Below the pieces are notes generated by a model. The model searched no databases and was not told the origin of the DNA. It was given only the letters and a program-made list of their open reading frames with translations. A stretch of 64,000 bases of DNA, from the NCBI RefSeq assembly GCF_935825525.1, contig NZ_CAKXZT010000135.1, positions 1,361 to 65,360 of the forward strand, given 5' to 3'. This document shows positions 54,882 through 63,061 of this stretch, in pieces. The stretch is from Mesorhizobium escarrei. Lineage in GTDB: Bacteria > Pseudomonadota > Alphaproteobacteria > Rhizobiales > Rhizobiaceae. The position numbers were made by a program, and so were the translations under genes. Position 1 is the first letter of the stretch. The number at the start of each line of letters is the position of its first letter.

Positions 54882-55982
54882 ATGAAAGCCATAACCAAAC
54901 CCCTCCCCGCCACCATGGCCGCCGTGCAGCTGATCGGCCACGGCGGACCAGAAAAACTTGTCTATCGCACCGATGCGAAAGTGCCCTCGCCCGCCACGGG
55001 CGAGGTTCTGGTGAAGGTCACGGCGTGCGGCATGAACAACACCGATGTCTGGGTGCGCCAGGGCGCCTATGGCACCGAAGAAGATGCTGCCGCGGTATCG
55101 ACCTGGCGGCGTCAGGGCAATACGCTGACCTTCCCGCGTATCCAAGGCACCGACACGGTCGGCAACATCGTTGCCGTCGGCGAGGGTGTTTCTTCGGCCC
55201 GCATCGGCGAGCGGGTGATGGTCGACTTCTCCATCTACAACCGCGACGATGATTCACTCGCAGACATCGACTATATGGGCCACGGCCGCGACGGCGGCTA
55301 TGCCGAGTACCAGGCCGTCCCGGCCGAGAATGCCCATGTCGTCGCCACCGACCTGACCGACGTCGAACTCGCCACGTTTTGCTGCGCCTATCTCACCGGC
55401 GAACAGATGCTGGAACGTGCTGGCCTGAAGGCCGGCGAGCGCGTGCTGGTCACCGGCGCCTCGGGCGGCGTCGGCTCCGGCATCGTGCAGTTGGCGCGGG
55501 CGCGCGGCGCCATTCCCTATGCCGTCGTTGGCAAGGGCAAGGAACAGGCGGTGCTCGACGTCGGCGCCGAGGCGGTGATCACCCGTGGCGTCGCCGATCT
55601 GCCCGCCGCCGTCAACGACGCGACCGGCGGCCAGCCGATCGACGTGGTTGCCGACCTCGTCGGCGGTGCGATCTTCAACGACCTGTTGCGCATCCTTCGG
55701 CCCGAAGGCCGCTACACCACCGCCGGCGCGATTGCCGGTCCGGTCGTGCAGCTCGATCTGCGCACCATGTACCTCAAGCAATTGCAGTTGCACGGCTCCA
55801 GCCAGGGCACGCGACACGATTTCCGCCGTATCGTCCGCTACATCGAGGACAAGAAGATCCGGCCGCTGGTCGGCGGGGTCTACAAGCTGTCCGATTTCCA
55901 TCGCGCCCAGGCGGATTTCATCGCCAAGGACTTTGTCGGCAAGCTGGTGGTCGTTCCGGACGCCGTTTCGGATTTCCAATAA
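54882..55982 (+). CDS. Zinc-independent alcohol dehydrogenase / quinone oxidoreductase family protein
   Basis: A 366-residue MDR-superfamily protein. The catalytic fold begins AAVQLIGHGGPEKLVYRTDAK, and ACGMNNTDVWVRQGAYG stands where zinc enzymes have ligands. The NAD(P)-binding motif is VLVTGASGGVGSGIVQLARA. Absence of the structural-zinc cysteine cluster favours the quinone-oxidoreductase/crotonyl-type branch. It begins nine bases after doeD, so it may be part of the same transcript, but it is not a known ectoine gene. The ATG at 54915 is an alternative start. Confidence 0.85.
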   Translation: MKAITKPLPATMAAVQLIGHGGPEKLVYRTDAKVPSPATGEVLVKVTACGMNNTDVWVRQGAYGTEEDAAAVSTWRRQGNTLTFPRIQGTDTVGNIVAVGEGVSSARIGERVMVDFSIYNRDDDSLADIDYMGHGRDGGYAEYQAVPAENAHVVATDLTDVELATFCCAYLTGEQMLERAGLKAGERVLVTGASGGVGSGIVQLARARGAIPYAVVGKGKEQAVLDVGAEAVITRGVADLPAAVNDATGGQPIDVVADLVGGAIFNDLLRILRPEGRYTTAGAIAGPVVQLDLRTMYLKQLQLHGSSQGTRHDFRRIVRYIEDKKIRPLVGGVYKLSDFHRAQADFIAKDFVGKLVVVPDAVSDFQ

Positions 55983-55995
55983 GATGAAGGAACCT

Positions 55996-56137
55996 AGGCG
56001 TGTTGAGATTCAGGTCAGGCCGAGCCGAGAATGGCGGGCTCCGAGAACCGGAACGGAGCGTACTTTTGGTACGTGAGTACCGGAAGCGCAGGAGACCGCG
56101 GTTCGCAGGCCGGCATCACCTGAATATCGACATGCCT
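55996..56137. repeat. Structured inverted-repeat element between convergent genes
   Basis: Imperfect 20-base terminal inverted repeats (AGGCGTGTTGAGATTCAGGT and the complement of ACCTGAATATCGACATGCCT, 17 of 20 matching) surround nested smaller hairpins, including GTACTTTTGGTAC. The element fills the gap between the quinone-oxidoreductase gene and the convergent ykoF stop. It may act as a bidirectional terminator. Confidence 0.6.
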
Positions 56138-56744
56138 AACAAGGGCTCGGGCTGTTTGCGGACACGGTAAAATCGAGCGCGACATGGCCTTGCGGCGCGC
56201 CGAAGCGAAGGAAGGCTTCAGACAGCGTCGCAAACACCGGTCCGCTGTCGCCTCTCAGCTTGGTGCAGAAATTCTTCGACCTGTCGAAGACGCCGGAAGT
56301 CTTGAGAAAGTCGATGCAGCCGTAGATCTCGTCCATGTGATGGCCCTCGCCGAGCGGATAGAGCGAGAACTGCGCGGCGACCTCTTGTCCGAGCTTTTTC
56401 GCACTGTCGACATGCGCCCGCGCCACGCCGATGCGCTGGGCAAGGGACAGGTCGTGGCTGCTGCCGGAAATCGGTGTGCAGATCGGATCGTCGGGCTCGC
56501 CGGGGCAGCCGCGCGACACCGTCGCCGACAGAACGCAATGCACGCCACTTGCCGCCGCAGAGGCGAACAGATCGCGCATCGCCGGGAAAAGCTGTTCCGG
56601 CGGGCCGACGATCAGCGTCGAAATGTCGTCGGTTTCGATGCGGAAATTGGGACGATAGGGGTCAATCGCCGAAAGCGCCCTAAGGATGACGCCGACGAAA
56701 TCGTCGCACATCGCATACAGGGAAATCTGTGCACCTGAAAACAT
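56136..56744 (-). CDS. ykoF: YkoF-family thiamine/HMP-binding protein
   Basis: A 202-residue protein made of two ACT-like halves (about 1-95 and 100-195), as in Bacillus YkoF, which binds thiamine and its hydroxymethylpyrimidine precursor. The first half begins AQISLYAMCDDFVGVILRAL and the second includes AQFSLYPLGEGHHMDEIYGCIDFLK, the repeated beta-strand/helix pattern. In Bacillus YkoF works with the YkoEDC importer; no such genes adjoin here. A TPP riboswitch lies immediately upstream, which supports a thiamine role. Confidence 0.88.
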   Translation of the reverse strand: MFSGAQISLYAMCDDFVGVILRALSAIDPYRPNFRIETDDISTLIVGPPEQLFPAMRDLFASAAASGVHCVLSATVSRGCPGEPDDPICTPISGSSHDLSLAQRIGVARAHVDSAKKLGQEVAAQFSLYPLGEGHHMDEIYGCIDFLKTSGVFDRSKNFCTKLRGDSGPVFATLSEAFLRFGAPQGHVALDFTVSANSPSPC

Positions 56745-56748
56745 ACTC

Positions 56749-56838
56749 GCCTCGCTCCGCTGGCATTACCCAGATCAGCTTGAGGGACCGAAGGCTTGGC
56801 ACCTTCCATCTCAGCCCCGGCAATTACGGAGCGCCCCT
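56749..56838 (-). promoter_or_regulatory. TPP riboswitch (THI element) controlling ykoF
   Basis: On the minus strand this leader contains the conserved THI-box parts in order: GGGGCTGAGATGG, then GGTCCCTCAAGCTGATCTGG, then GTAATGCCAGCGGAG. The outer P1 helix can form from CGCTCCG and CGGAGCG. The 3' side of P1 runs into the purine-rich region directly before the ykoF ATG, so ligand binding would hide the ribosome-binding site and repress translation. This is a high-confidence match to the known thiamine-pyrophosphate aptamer. Confidence 0.93.
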
Positions 56839-56934
56839 GTCGATTTGGCTGGAAGTAGCACCGGCGCGGTGGATGTTCAAGTACGGTCCAAGGGCAATCG
56901 TTCCAAACCAATTGCCGAGCTGGCGCCGTCAGCG

Positions 56935-57230
56935 AAGCTGCCGATCTCCCCCCTTGCGGGGGAGATGCCGGCAGGCAGAGGGGGGTGCTGTCCCTCGAGC
57001 CTCTCAAGACTTGGGTTCCTCGCTCCCGCGAAGCGGGGGAGAGGTGGCCGCGAAGCGGCCGGAGAGGGGGCTTTCGTAGGGCGCGGTTCCCCCTCTCCGT
57101 CTCGGCTTCGCCGAGCCACCTCTCCCCCACTCTGGTGGGGGCGAGGAACCCAAGCTGGAATGAAGCCGCTATCCCCCTCTGTCCTGCCGGAGATCTCCCC
57201 CGCAAGGTCCCCGCAAGGGGGGAGATTGGA
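56935..57230. repeat. Composite mosaic palindromic elements downstream of the aminotransferase
   Basis: Two nested types occur together. The outer modules are ATCTCCCC...GGGGGAGAT hairpins with CTGCC/GGCAG and AGAGGGGGGTGCT. The inner element has perfect 14-base ends CTTGGGTTCCTCGC (57010-57023) and GCGAGGAACCCAAG (57141-57154) and contains CGGCCGCTTCGCGGCC-like and CTCTCCCCC hairpins. No gene is present from 56839 to 57291. Confidence 0.75.
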
Positions 57231-57291
57231 TGTCGCCTTGGCTTTCGCCAATCACCAGCGCCCATTCAGCCTCTTTGTTTCGCTGCCCTGT

Positions 57292-58668
57292 TCAACTCGG
57301 TGATCCGACCTGCCCGGCGGCGGCTTCGAGCGATCTTTCGAACGCCTCGATCACCTGATCGACCTGAGGCTCGGTGATGATGAGCGGCGGGCAGAAGGCC
57401 AGCGCGTCGCCCATGTTGCGGGAGATGACGCCGTTCTGCTGCATAAAACCGTTGACGAGCCCGCCCAGCGCGCCGGCCGTCTCCCACGGCGTCTTGTTCG
57501 CCTTGTCGCCGACCAGTTCGACCGCCGCGATCAGGCCGACGCCGCGCACCTCGCCGACAAGCGGGTGCGAAGCGAACTTGCGCAGCCGCTCCTGCATATG
57601 CGCGCCGACCCTGCGCGCATTGCCGACGAGATCGCGCTCCTCGATCAGCTTCAGGTTCTCCAGCGCGACCGCGGCCGCAACGGGATGGCCGCCGCCGGTG
57701 AAGCCGTGGCCGAAGGTGCCGATGCGATTGCTTTCGTCGGCAATCGGCCCGAAAACCTTCTCGTTGATCAGCAGCGCCGAGATCGGCAGGTAGGACGAAG
57801 AGATCTGCTTCGACAGCACCATGATGTCCGGCCTGATCCCGAAGGTCTGCGAGCCGAACATTTCGCCGGTTCGGCCAAAGCCGCAGATCACCTCGTCGGC
57901 AACGAGCAGAATGTCGTATTTCGACAGCACCGCCTGGATCTTCTCCCAATAGCCGGCCGGCGGAACGATGACGCCGCCGGCGCCCATGATCGGCTCGCCG
58001 AAGAAGGCAGCGATGGTTTCCGGTCCTTCTGCCAGGATCAGCTTTTCCAGATCGTCGGCAAGCCGGCTCGAAAACTCTCCTTCGCTCTCATTTGGCAGCG
58101 CCTCGCGCCAGTGGTGCGGCGTCGAGGTGTGCAGCACGTTGCCGATCGGCAGGTCGAAGGAATTGTGGTTGTTGGGCAGCCCGGTCAGGCTTGCCGAGGC
58201 AATGGTGACGCCGTGATAGCCGCGGATGCGGCTGATGATCTTCTTGCGCGCCGGCTGGCCGAGCGCGTTCGACCGGTACCAGATCATCTTCATGGCCGTA
58301 TCGTTGGCCTCGGAGCCGGAATTGGTGAAATACGCCTTGCTCATCGGCACCGGCGCCATCTGCACCAGCTTCTCGGCGAGATCGATCAGCGGCGAATGCG
58401 ATTTGGAACCGAAGTCGTGATAGTAAGGCAACTTGGACATCTGGCGCACCGCAGCGTCGACCAGCCGCTTCTCGGAGAAACCGACGGCGACGCTCCAAAG
58501 CCCGGCCATCGCCTCGATATAGCGGTTGCCGGCGAGATCCTCGACATAGATGCCGTCGCCTTTCTCGATGACGAGCGGCCCTGCCTCTTCATGCTTGCGG
58601 GCATTGGTGTAGCCGTGCATGTGGTAGCTGATGTCGCGGGCTTCGGGAGAATTCGGTCGAGCGTCCAT
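57292..58668 (-). CDS. Class III (omega-type) aminotransferase
   Basis: A 458-residue PLP enzyme with FTNSGSEANDTAMK, Asp in LLVADEVICGFGR and the Schiff-base lysine in MVLSKQISSSYLP. The frame opens further upstream, but AGGAG before ATG 58668 and family alignment (DISYHMHGYTN...) fix the start. It resembles omega-amino-acid:pyruvate transaminases and is paralogous in plan to DoeD. The divergent neighbour is a flavoprotein oxidase. The amino donor is unknown; amines such as putrescine or beta-alanine are common for this group. Confidence 0.9.
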   Translation of the reverse strand: MDARPNSPEARDISYHMHGYTNARKHEEAGPLVIEKGDGIYVEDLAGNRYIEAMAGLWSVAVGFSEKRLVDAAVRQMSKLPYYHDFGSKSHSPLIDLAEKLVQMAPVPMSKAYFTNSGSEANDTAMKMIWYRSNALGQPARKKIISRIRGYHGVTIASASLTGLPNNHNSFDLPIGNVLHTSTPHHWREALPNESEGEFSSRLADDLEKLILAEGPETIAAFFGEPIMGAGGVIVPPAGYWEKIQAVLSKYDILLVADEVICGFGRTGEMFGSQTFGIRPDIMVLSKQISSSYLPISALLINEKVFGPIADESNRIGTFGHGFTGGGHPVAAAVALENLKLIEERDLVGNARRVGAHMQERLRKFASHPLVGEVRGVGLIAAVELVGDKANKTPWETAGALGGLVNGFMQQNGVISRNMGDALAFCPPLIITEPQVDQVIEAFERSLEAAAGQVGSPS

Positions 58669-58940
58669 GATGGCTCCTGTCCTGCATGCCGGGACGTGCG
58701 TCCTGCCGCCGTTCGGCGCGCGCATCGGCCTCTGGATTAATGCTGTTTGGTGCATCCGTTTCTTGTAAGGGTGTCAAGCCCTTTTGGAAGGGCCGGCGGA
58801 TGGACGGAAGACATGCAGAATTTCAGCTTCGAGGCTGCGGAACGCGAGAACCTGCGCCAAGCCGACGTTGCGCGTGGCCAAGACTTGATCCCCGAACGGG
58901 TCACCAGCAGGCACAACAACAAGGCTGAGGTGGCCTGATC

Positions 58941-60062
58941 GTGGACCATGTCGACTGCATCGTCGGCGGCGCCGGCGTCATCGGCCTCGCGATCGCGCGA
59001 GAGACGGCGCAGCGCGGCATGGACACCCTGATCCTCGAGGCCGAGAACGCCATCGGCACCGGGATTAGCTCGCGTAATTCCGAGGTCATCCATGCCGGCA
59101 TCCACTATCCGGCCGGATCGCTGAAGGCCCGGCTCTGCGTGGCAGGCCGCGAAATGCTCTACCGTTATTGCCAGGAGCGGGCGGTGCCGCATGCGCGCTG
59201 CGGCAAGCTCATCGTCGCCACGAATACCGAACAGGAACCAGTGCTCGCTTCGATTCTGGCCAATGCCGCTGCTAGCGGCGCGGGCGATCTGGTGCCGTTG
59301 AGCCAAGCTGAGGCGCTTGCGCTGGAGCCGAAGCTGCGCTGCACGGCGGCGCTGCTGTCTCCCGCCACCGGCATCATCGACAGCCACGCCCTGATGCTTG
59401 CGCTGCTGGGCGACGCCGAGGAGCACGGGGCGGCGCTCAGCCTCAACACCCGCATCGTTGCCGGCCGCATCGAGGGCGGGCGCATCGCGCTCGACACGGT
59501 CGACAGCACCAGCGGCGAGCGCTTTGAAATCGCCACCACGCGCTTCATCAACGCCGCCGGGCTTGGCGCCACGGCACTTGCCGGCTCGCTTGACGGGCTC
59601 GACCCACAATTCGTGCCAGGACTTCGCTATGCCAAGGGCAATTATTTCTCGGTCGCCGGCCGGGCGCCGTTCTCGCGGCTGGTCTATCCCGTGCCCGAAC
59701 CCGGCGGGCTCGGCGTCCATCTGACGCTCGACCTCGATGGCGTCGCCCGCTTCGGGCCTGACGTCGAATGGACCAAGACACTCGACTATCGCGTCGATCC
59801 AACGCGTGGCGAGCGCTTCTACGACCAGATCCGCAAATACTGGCCGGATCTGGCCGATGGCAGCCTGCAGCCGGCCTATAGCGGCATCCGGCCGAAGCTC
59901 TCCGGTCCCGGCAAAGCCAATGCCGACTTCATCATCCAGGACGCTGCGGTGCACGGCGTCGAGGGCCTGGTCAATCTGTTCGGCATCGAGAGCCCCGGCC
60001 TGACCTCAAGCCTGGCGATCGCCGACCATGTCGCGCAGCGCCTCGCGCCAAAGGCAAGCTAG
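58941..60062 (+). CDS. FAD-dependent oxidoreductase (L-2-hydroxyglutarate oxidase-like)
   Basis: A 373-residue DAO-family flavoprotein. The dinucleotide motif is IVGGAGVIGLAIARE, followed by ISSRNSEVIHAGIHYP, a signature of L-2-hydroxyglutarate dehydrogenases/oxidases. RPKLSGPGKANADFIIQD and NLFGIESPGLTSSLAIAD follow near the C terminus. It starts with GTG 58941, preceded by GAGG. It would oxidise a 2-hydroxy or amino acid and pass electrons to quinone or oxygen. It is divergent from the class III aminotransferase, which suggests a shared catabolic theme. Confidence 0.87.
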   Translation: MDHVDCIVGGAGVIGLAIARETAQRGMDTLILEAENAIGTGISSRNSEVIHAGIHYPAGSLKARLCVAGREMLYRYCQERAVPHARCGKLIVATNTEQEPVLASILANAAASGAGDLVPLSQAEALALEPKLRCTAALLSPATGIIDSHALMLALLGDAEEHGAALSLNTRIVAGRIEGGRIALDTVDSTSGERFEIATTRFINAAGLGATALAGSLDGLDPQFVPGLRYAKGNYFSVAGRAPFSRLVYPVPEPGGLGVHLTLDLDGVARFGPDVEWTKTLDYRVDPTRGERFYDQIRKYWPDLADGSLQPAYSGIRPKLSGPGKANADFIIQDAAVHGVEGLVNLFGIESPGLTSSLAIADHVAQRLAPKAS

Positions 60063-60176
60063 CCGAGGCGACCCGCGCGAGCGCGCCCGCTGCCAAAAGC
60101 ATAATGCCAAACGCCGTAAGCCATCCATAAGCCGGGATCGCAGAACCTCGGTCCGTCGATCACCGGGACCATCGAT

Positions 60177-60392
60177 ATGAAGATCCGTTTCGAAGCCATA
60201 CCGAACCCAAGCTGCCGGTTCGAGATCTGGGACAATGAGACCGGCGTGCCCGTCGTCCATCGCAATCGGCTGCTCACCTTCGCCTCGGCGAAATCGGCGG
60301 CAAGGATCGCCGACTTTCTCAACGACGGCCGCAGCCACAGGCGCCGCGCCGACGCCACCGAACGGCGCGTTGCGGATCGCGATCTCGGCTGA
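60177..60392 (+). CDS. Small hypothetical protein
   Basis: A 71-residue frame whose first 49 residues (from MKIRFEAIPNPSCRFEIWD through NRLLTFASAKSAARIADFLN) look like a small alpha/beta domain; the C-terminal tail is basic. The ATG has only a weak ribosome-binding site. No family is recognised. Protein-like composition in the first two thirds supports it; the tail could be read-through past the true end of homology. Confidence 0.5.
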   Translation: MKIRFEAIPNPSCRFEIWDNETGVPVVHRNRLLTFASAKSAARIADFLNDGRSHRRRADATERRVADRDLG

Positions 60393-60561
60393 GGAGGATG
60401 ATCGCCAGGCTGCTCTACCTCGCGGTGGCGGAGCTTCGCCGGGTCGGTTTCCACCCCACCGACGGCCATCTCCATCACGGACGGGAACCATAACCCGGCA
60501 CGATGGTTGTCTGGTCACCAAGTGATCCTCCTCGAGCAATCGGAGAACGGAAGGAATGATC

Positions 60562-61017
60562 ATGCGCATGTTGACGACAATTGCCGCTCTTTCGGGGTTG
60601 GCCCTGGCGCAGCCGATCCACGCGCAATCCACCGACCCGCAGCTTCCCCAGATCGCACCCCCGGCCCCGGAAGCCCTGCCCGATCCAACCCTCCCTGACC
60701 AAACGCCGCCCGACCAGGCCCTGCCCGACCAAGCCTTGCCCGACCAAGCCTTGCCGGATCAGGATTTCACCGACCAGAACTTTACTGGCATTGCCATCGT
60801 CGCCCTCGAGGATTTGCCTCCGGAACTCAAGACACAAGCCGAGGCGGTGATCACCCAGACCAGCGTTGAAGATCTGCTTACCCTGCAGAGCTCGATCGAT
60901 GCGTCGCCGCAGGCAGCGACGGCGCTGGCGGCGAACGGGCTGGATTCCTCGCAGGTCGTCGCTGCCAACATCGATGGCGACGGCACGCTGACGCTGATCA
61001 TCCAGACAACCACGTAA
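60562..61017 (+). CDS. Exported protein with proline-rich pentapeptide repeats
   Basis: A 151-residue protein with a Sec signal (MRMLTTIAALSGLALAQPIHA, cleavage near residue 21). A repeat tract of five-residue PDQAL-like units (about residues 37-67) is followed by a folded-looking C-terminal part (about 75-151). ATG 60562 is chosen over 60556 because AAGGA then lies at proper distance. It is probably periplasmic. No function known; the 15-base DNA repeat may vary in copy number. Confidence 0.72.
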   Translation: MRMLTTIAALSGLALAQPIHAQSTDPQLPQIAPPAPEALPDPTLPDQTPPDQALPDQALPDQALPDQDFTDQNFTGIAIVALEDLPPELKTQAEAVITQTSVEDLLTLQSSIDASPQAATALAANGLDSSQVVAANIDGDGTLTLIIQTTT

Positions 61018-61102
61018 TTGGCGGGACCTGATCGGTGGTTCGGGCGTGGCGGGCCGGAGCACGCGGCTTCGGCCCTGAAACCCGGTACAGCGGAGCAGCG
61101 CC

Positions 61103-62293
61103 ATGGTCGAAGCCGCAGTTCGCAACTTCACCCTCAACTTCGGGCCGCAGCATCCCTCTGCTCACGGTGTGCTGCGGCTGGTGCTGGAACTGGACGGCGA
61201 GATCGTCGACCGCGCCGATCCCCATATCGGCCTGCTCCACCGCGGCACGGAGAAACTGATCGAGTACAAGAACTATCTGCAGGCCCTGCCCTACTTCGAC
61301 CGGCTCGACTATGTCGCGCCGATGAACCAGGAGCATGCGTTCTGCCTCGCCGCCGAGAAGCTGCTCGAAATATCGGTGCCGAAGCGAGGACAGCTCATCC
61401 GTGTTCTGTTTTGCGAAATCGGCCGGCTCTTGTCGCATCTCCTCAACGTCACGACACAGGCCATGGATATCGGCGCGCTGACCCCGCCGCTCTGGGGTTT
61501 CGCCGAGCGCGAGAAGCTGATGGTGTTTTACGAGCGCGCCTCCGGCGCCCGCATGCATGCGAATTATTTCAGGGTCGGCGGCGTGCACCAGGACCTGCCT
61601 GAGAAGCTGCTGGACGATATCTGGAATTTCTGCGATCCGTTCCTCAAGGTTTGGGGCAACCTCGACGAATTGCTCACGGAAAACCGCATCTTCAAGCAGC
61701 GCAATGTCGATGTCGGCGTGATCGGCCTCGATGACGCCTGGGCCTGGGGCTTCTCCGGCCCTATGCTGCGCGGCTCGGGCGCAGCATGGGACTTGCGCAA
61801 GACGCAGCCATATGAATGCTACCCCGAGATGGATTTTGACATTCCCGTCGGCAAGCACGGCGACTGTTACGACCGCTATCTCGTCCGCATGGAGGAAATG
61901 CGCCAGTCGGTGCGGATCATGAAGCAATGCCTGGAGAAATTGCGATCGCCCGAAGGCCAAGGGCCGGTGGCAATTCCGAACCACAAGATCACGCCGCCGC
62001 CGCGGGCGACGATGAAACGCTCGATGGAAGCGACGATCCACCATTTCAAACTCTACACCGAGGGTGTTCGCGTGCCCGCCGGAGAGGTCTATGCCGCCGT
62101 GGAGGCGCCGAAGGGCGAGTTCGGCGTCTATCTGGTTTCGAACGGCAGCAATACTCCCTATCGCTGCAAGATCCGCGCGCCGTCTTTTGCCCATCTGCAG
62201 GCGATGGATTTTCTGTCGCGAGGGCACATGATCGCCGATGTCGCCGCGATCATCGGGTCGCTCGATATCGTGTTCGGCGAGATCGATCGCTGA
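61103..62293 (+). CDS. nuoD: NADH-quinone oxidoreductase subunit D, orphan paralogue
   Basis: A 396-residue full-length NuoD/49-kDa subunit. It has FTLNFGPQHPSAHGVLRLVLELDGE, PHIGLLHRGTEKLIE, the quinone-site region YLQALPYFDRLDYVAPMNQEH, and SGPMLRGSG with a WDLRKTQPYE follow-on; it ends in the canonical VFGEIDR. NuoD forms the quinone-reducing core of complex I with NuoB and NuoC, yet no other nuo gene is adjacent. It is therefore a second, unlinked copy or a remnant of an alternative complex. The gene itself looks intact. Confidence 0.92.
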   Translation: MVEAAVRNFTLNFGPQHPSAHGVLRLVLELDGEIVDRADPHIGLLHRGTEKLIEYKNYLQALPYFDRLDYVAPMNQEHAFCLAAEKLLEISVPKRGQLIRVLFCEIGRLLSHLLNVTTQAMDIGALTPPLWGFAEREKLMVFYERASGARMHANYFRVGGVHQDLPEKLLDDIWNFCDPFLKVWGNLDELLTENRIFKQRNVDVGVIGLDDAWAWGFSGPMLRGSGAAWDLRKTQPYECYPEMDFDIPVGKHGDCYDRYLVRMEEMRQSVRIMKQCLEKLRSPEGQGPVAIPNHKITPPPRATMKRSMEATIHHFKLYTEGVRVPAGEVYAAVEAPKGEFGVYLVSNGSNTPYRCKIRAPSFAHLQAMDFLSRGHMIADVAAIIGSLDIVFGEIDR

Positions 62294-62308
62294 CGAGGCG
62301 CGGGGTGT

Positions 62309-63061
62309 TCAGATTTCGAGCAAGGCGTAGGGACGGCCGGTCGGCTTCGCCACGTGCATGGCGACGTTATACACCGGGGCGCCGCCCGGCGTGCGACCTT
62401 CATAGACGCCGCGATGCGCGTGGCCATGCACCACCGCGCTGACCTTGAACCGATCGATCGTCTCCGCCAGCCGCGACGAGCCCAGGAACGGAAAAATCTC
62501 CAATGGCTCACCAGCGACCGTCTCGACCACCGGAGCGTAGTGCAGGACGACAAGCGTGCGCTCGGTGCGGACCTGCCGCATTGCGTTTTCGAGCCGCATC
62601 GATTCGCTGACGCTTTCGGCGACCATCGCCTTGATCGCCGGCTCGCCGAAGGAGCCGAGCATGCGTGATCCAAAACCGCCAACGAAACCCTTCACGCCGA
62701 CAAAGCCGACCTGCTTGATTTCCGTCGTCTGGCCGTCAAGAAGATGGACGCCCGCCTGCCGAAGAATGTGGGCGACGTCCTCGACCGCGCCGGATTCATA
62801 GTCGTGGTTGCCGAGCACAGCGACAACCGGGATCGTGCAGGTGCGTAAATCCTCCGCGAGGATTTCGGCTTCGCGCGGTTTGCCGAGATTGGTGAGATCG
62901 CCAGTGAGCACGAGAACGTCTGCTTCGCGCGAAATTTCCCGGAAGAGGTCACGACAGGAGGCCTGGGCGTCTTCCTGCACGTGCAGGTCGCCAACAGCCG
63001 CAATCCTGACTGTGCGGCCTGTCTCGGTTGTTGCCATGGCTGCTTCGTTCCTCTCAGCCAT
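62309..63061 (-). CDS. Metallophosphoesterase (calcineurin-like)
   Basis: A 250-residue protein with all metallophosphatase motifs: GDLHV (D-x-H), LTGDLTNLG (GD), VLGNHDYESG (GNHD) and VVHGHAHRGVYEG (GHxH). It binds two metal ions and hydrolyses phosphate mono- or diesters in the cytoplasm. ATG 63061 has GGAG upstream and overlaps the stop of the nucleotidyltransferase gene by eight bases. The two are translationally coupled. The substrate is unknown. Confidence 0.9.
   Translation of the reverse strand: MAERNEAAMATTETGRTVRIAAVGDLHVQEDAQASCRDLFREISREADVLVLTGDLTNLGKPREAEILAEDLRTCTIPVVAVLGNHDYESGAVEDVAHILRQAGVHLLDGQTTEIKQVGFVGVKGFVGGFGSRMLGSFGEPAIKAMVAESVSESMRLENAMRQVRTERTLVVLHYAPVVETVAGEPLEIFPFLGSSRLAETIDRFKVSAVVHGHAHRGVYEGRTPGGAPVYNVAMHVAKPTGRPYALLEI

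Noticed and set aside
58813..58938. A possible 41-codon gene before the flavoprotein
   Set aside because: ATG and stop exist, but there is no clear ribosome-binding site or conserved feature; it could simply be the leader of the flavoprotein gene.
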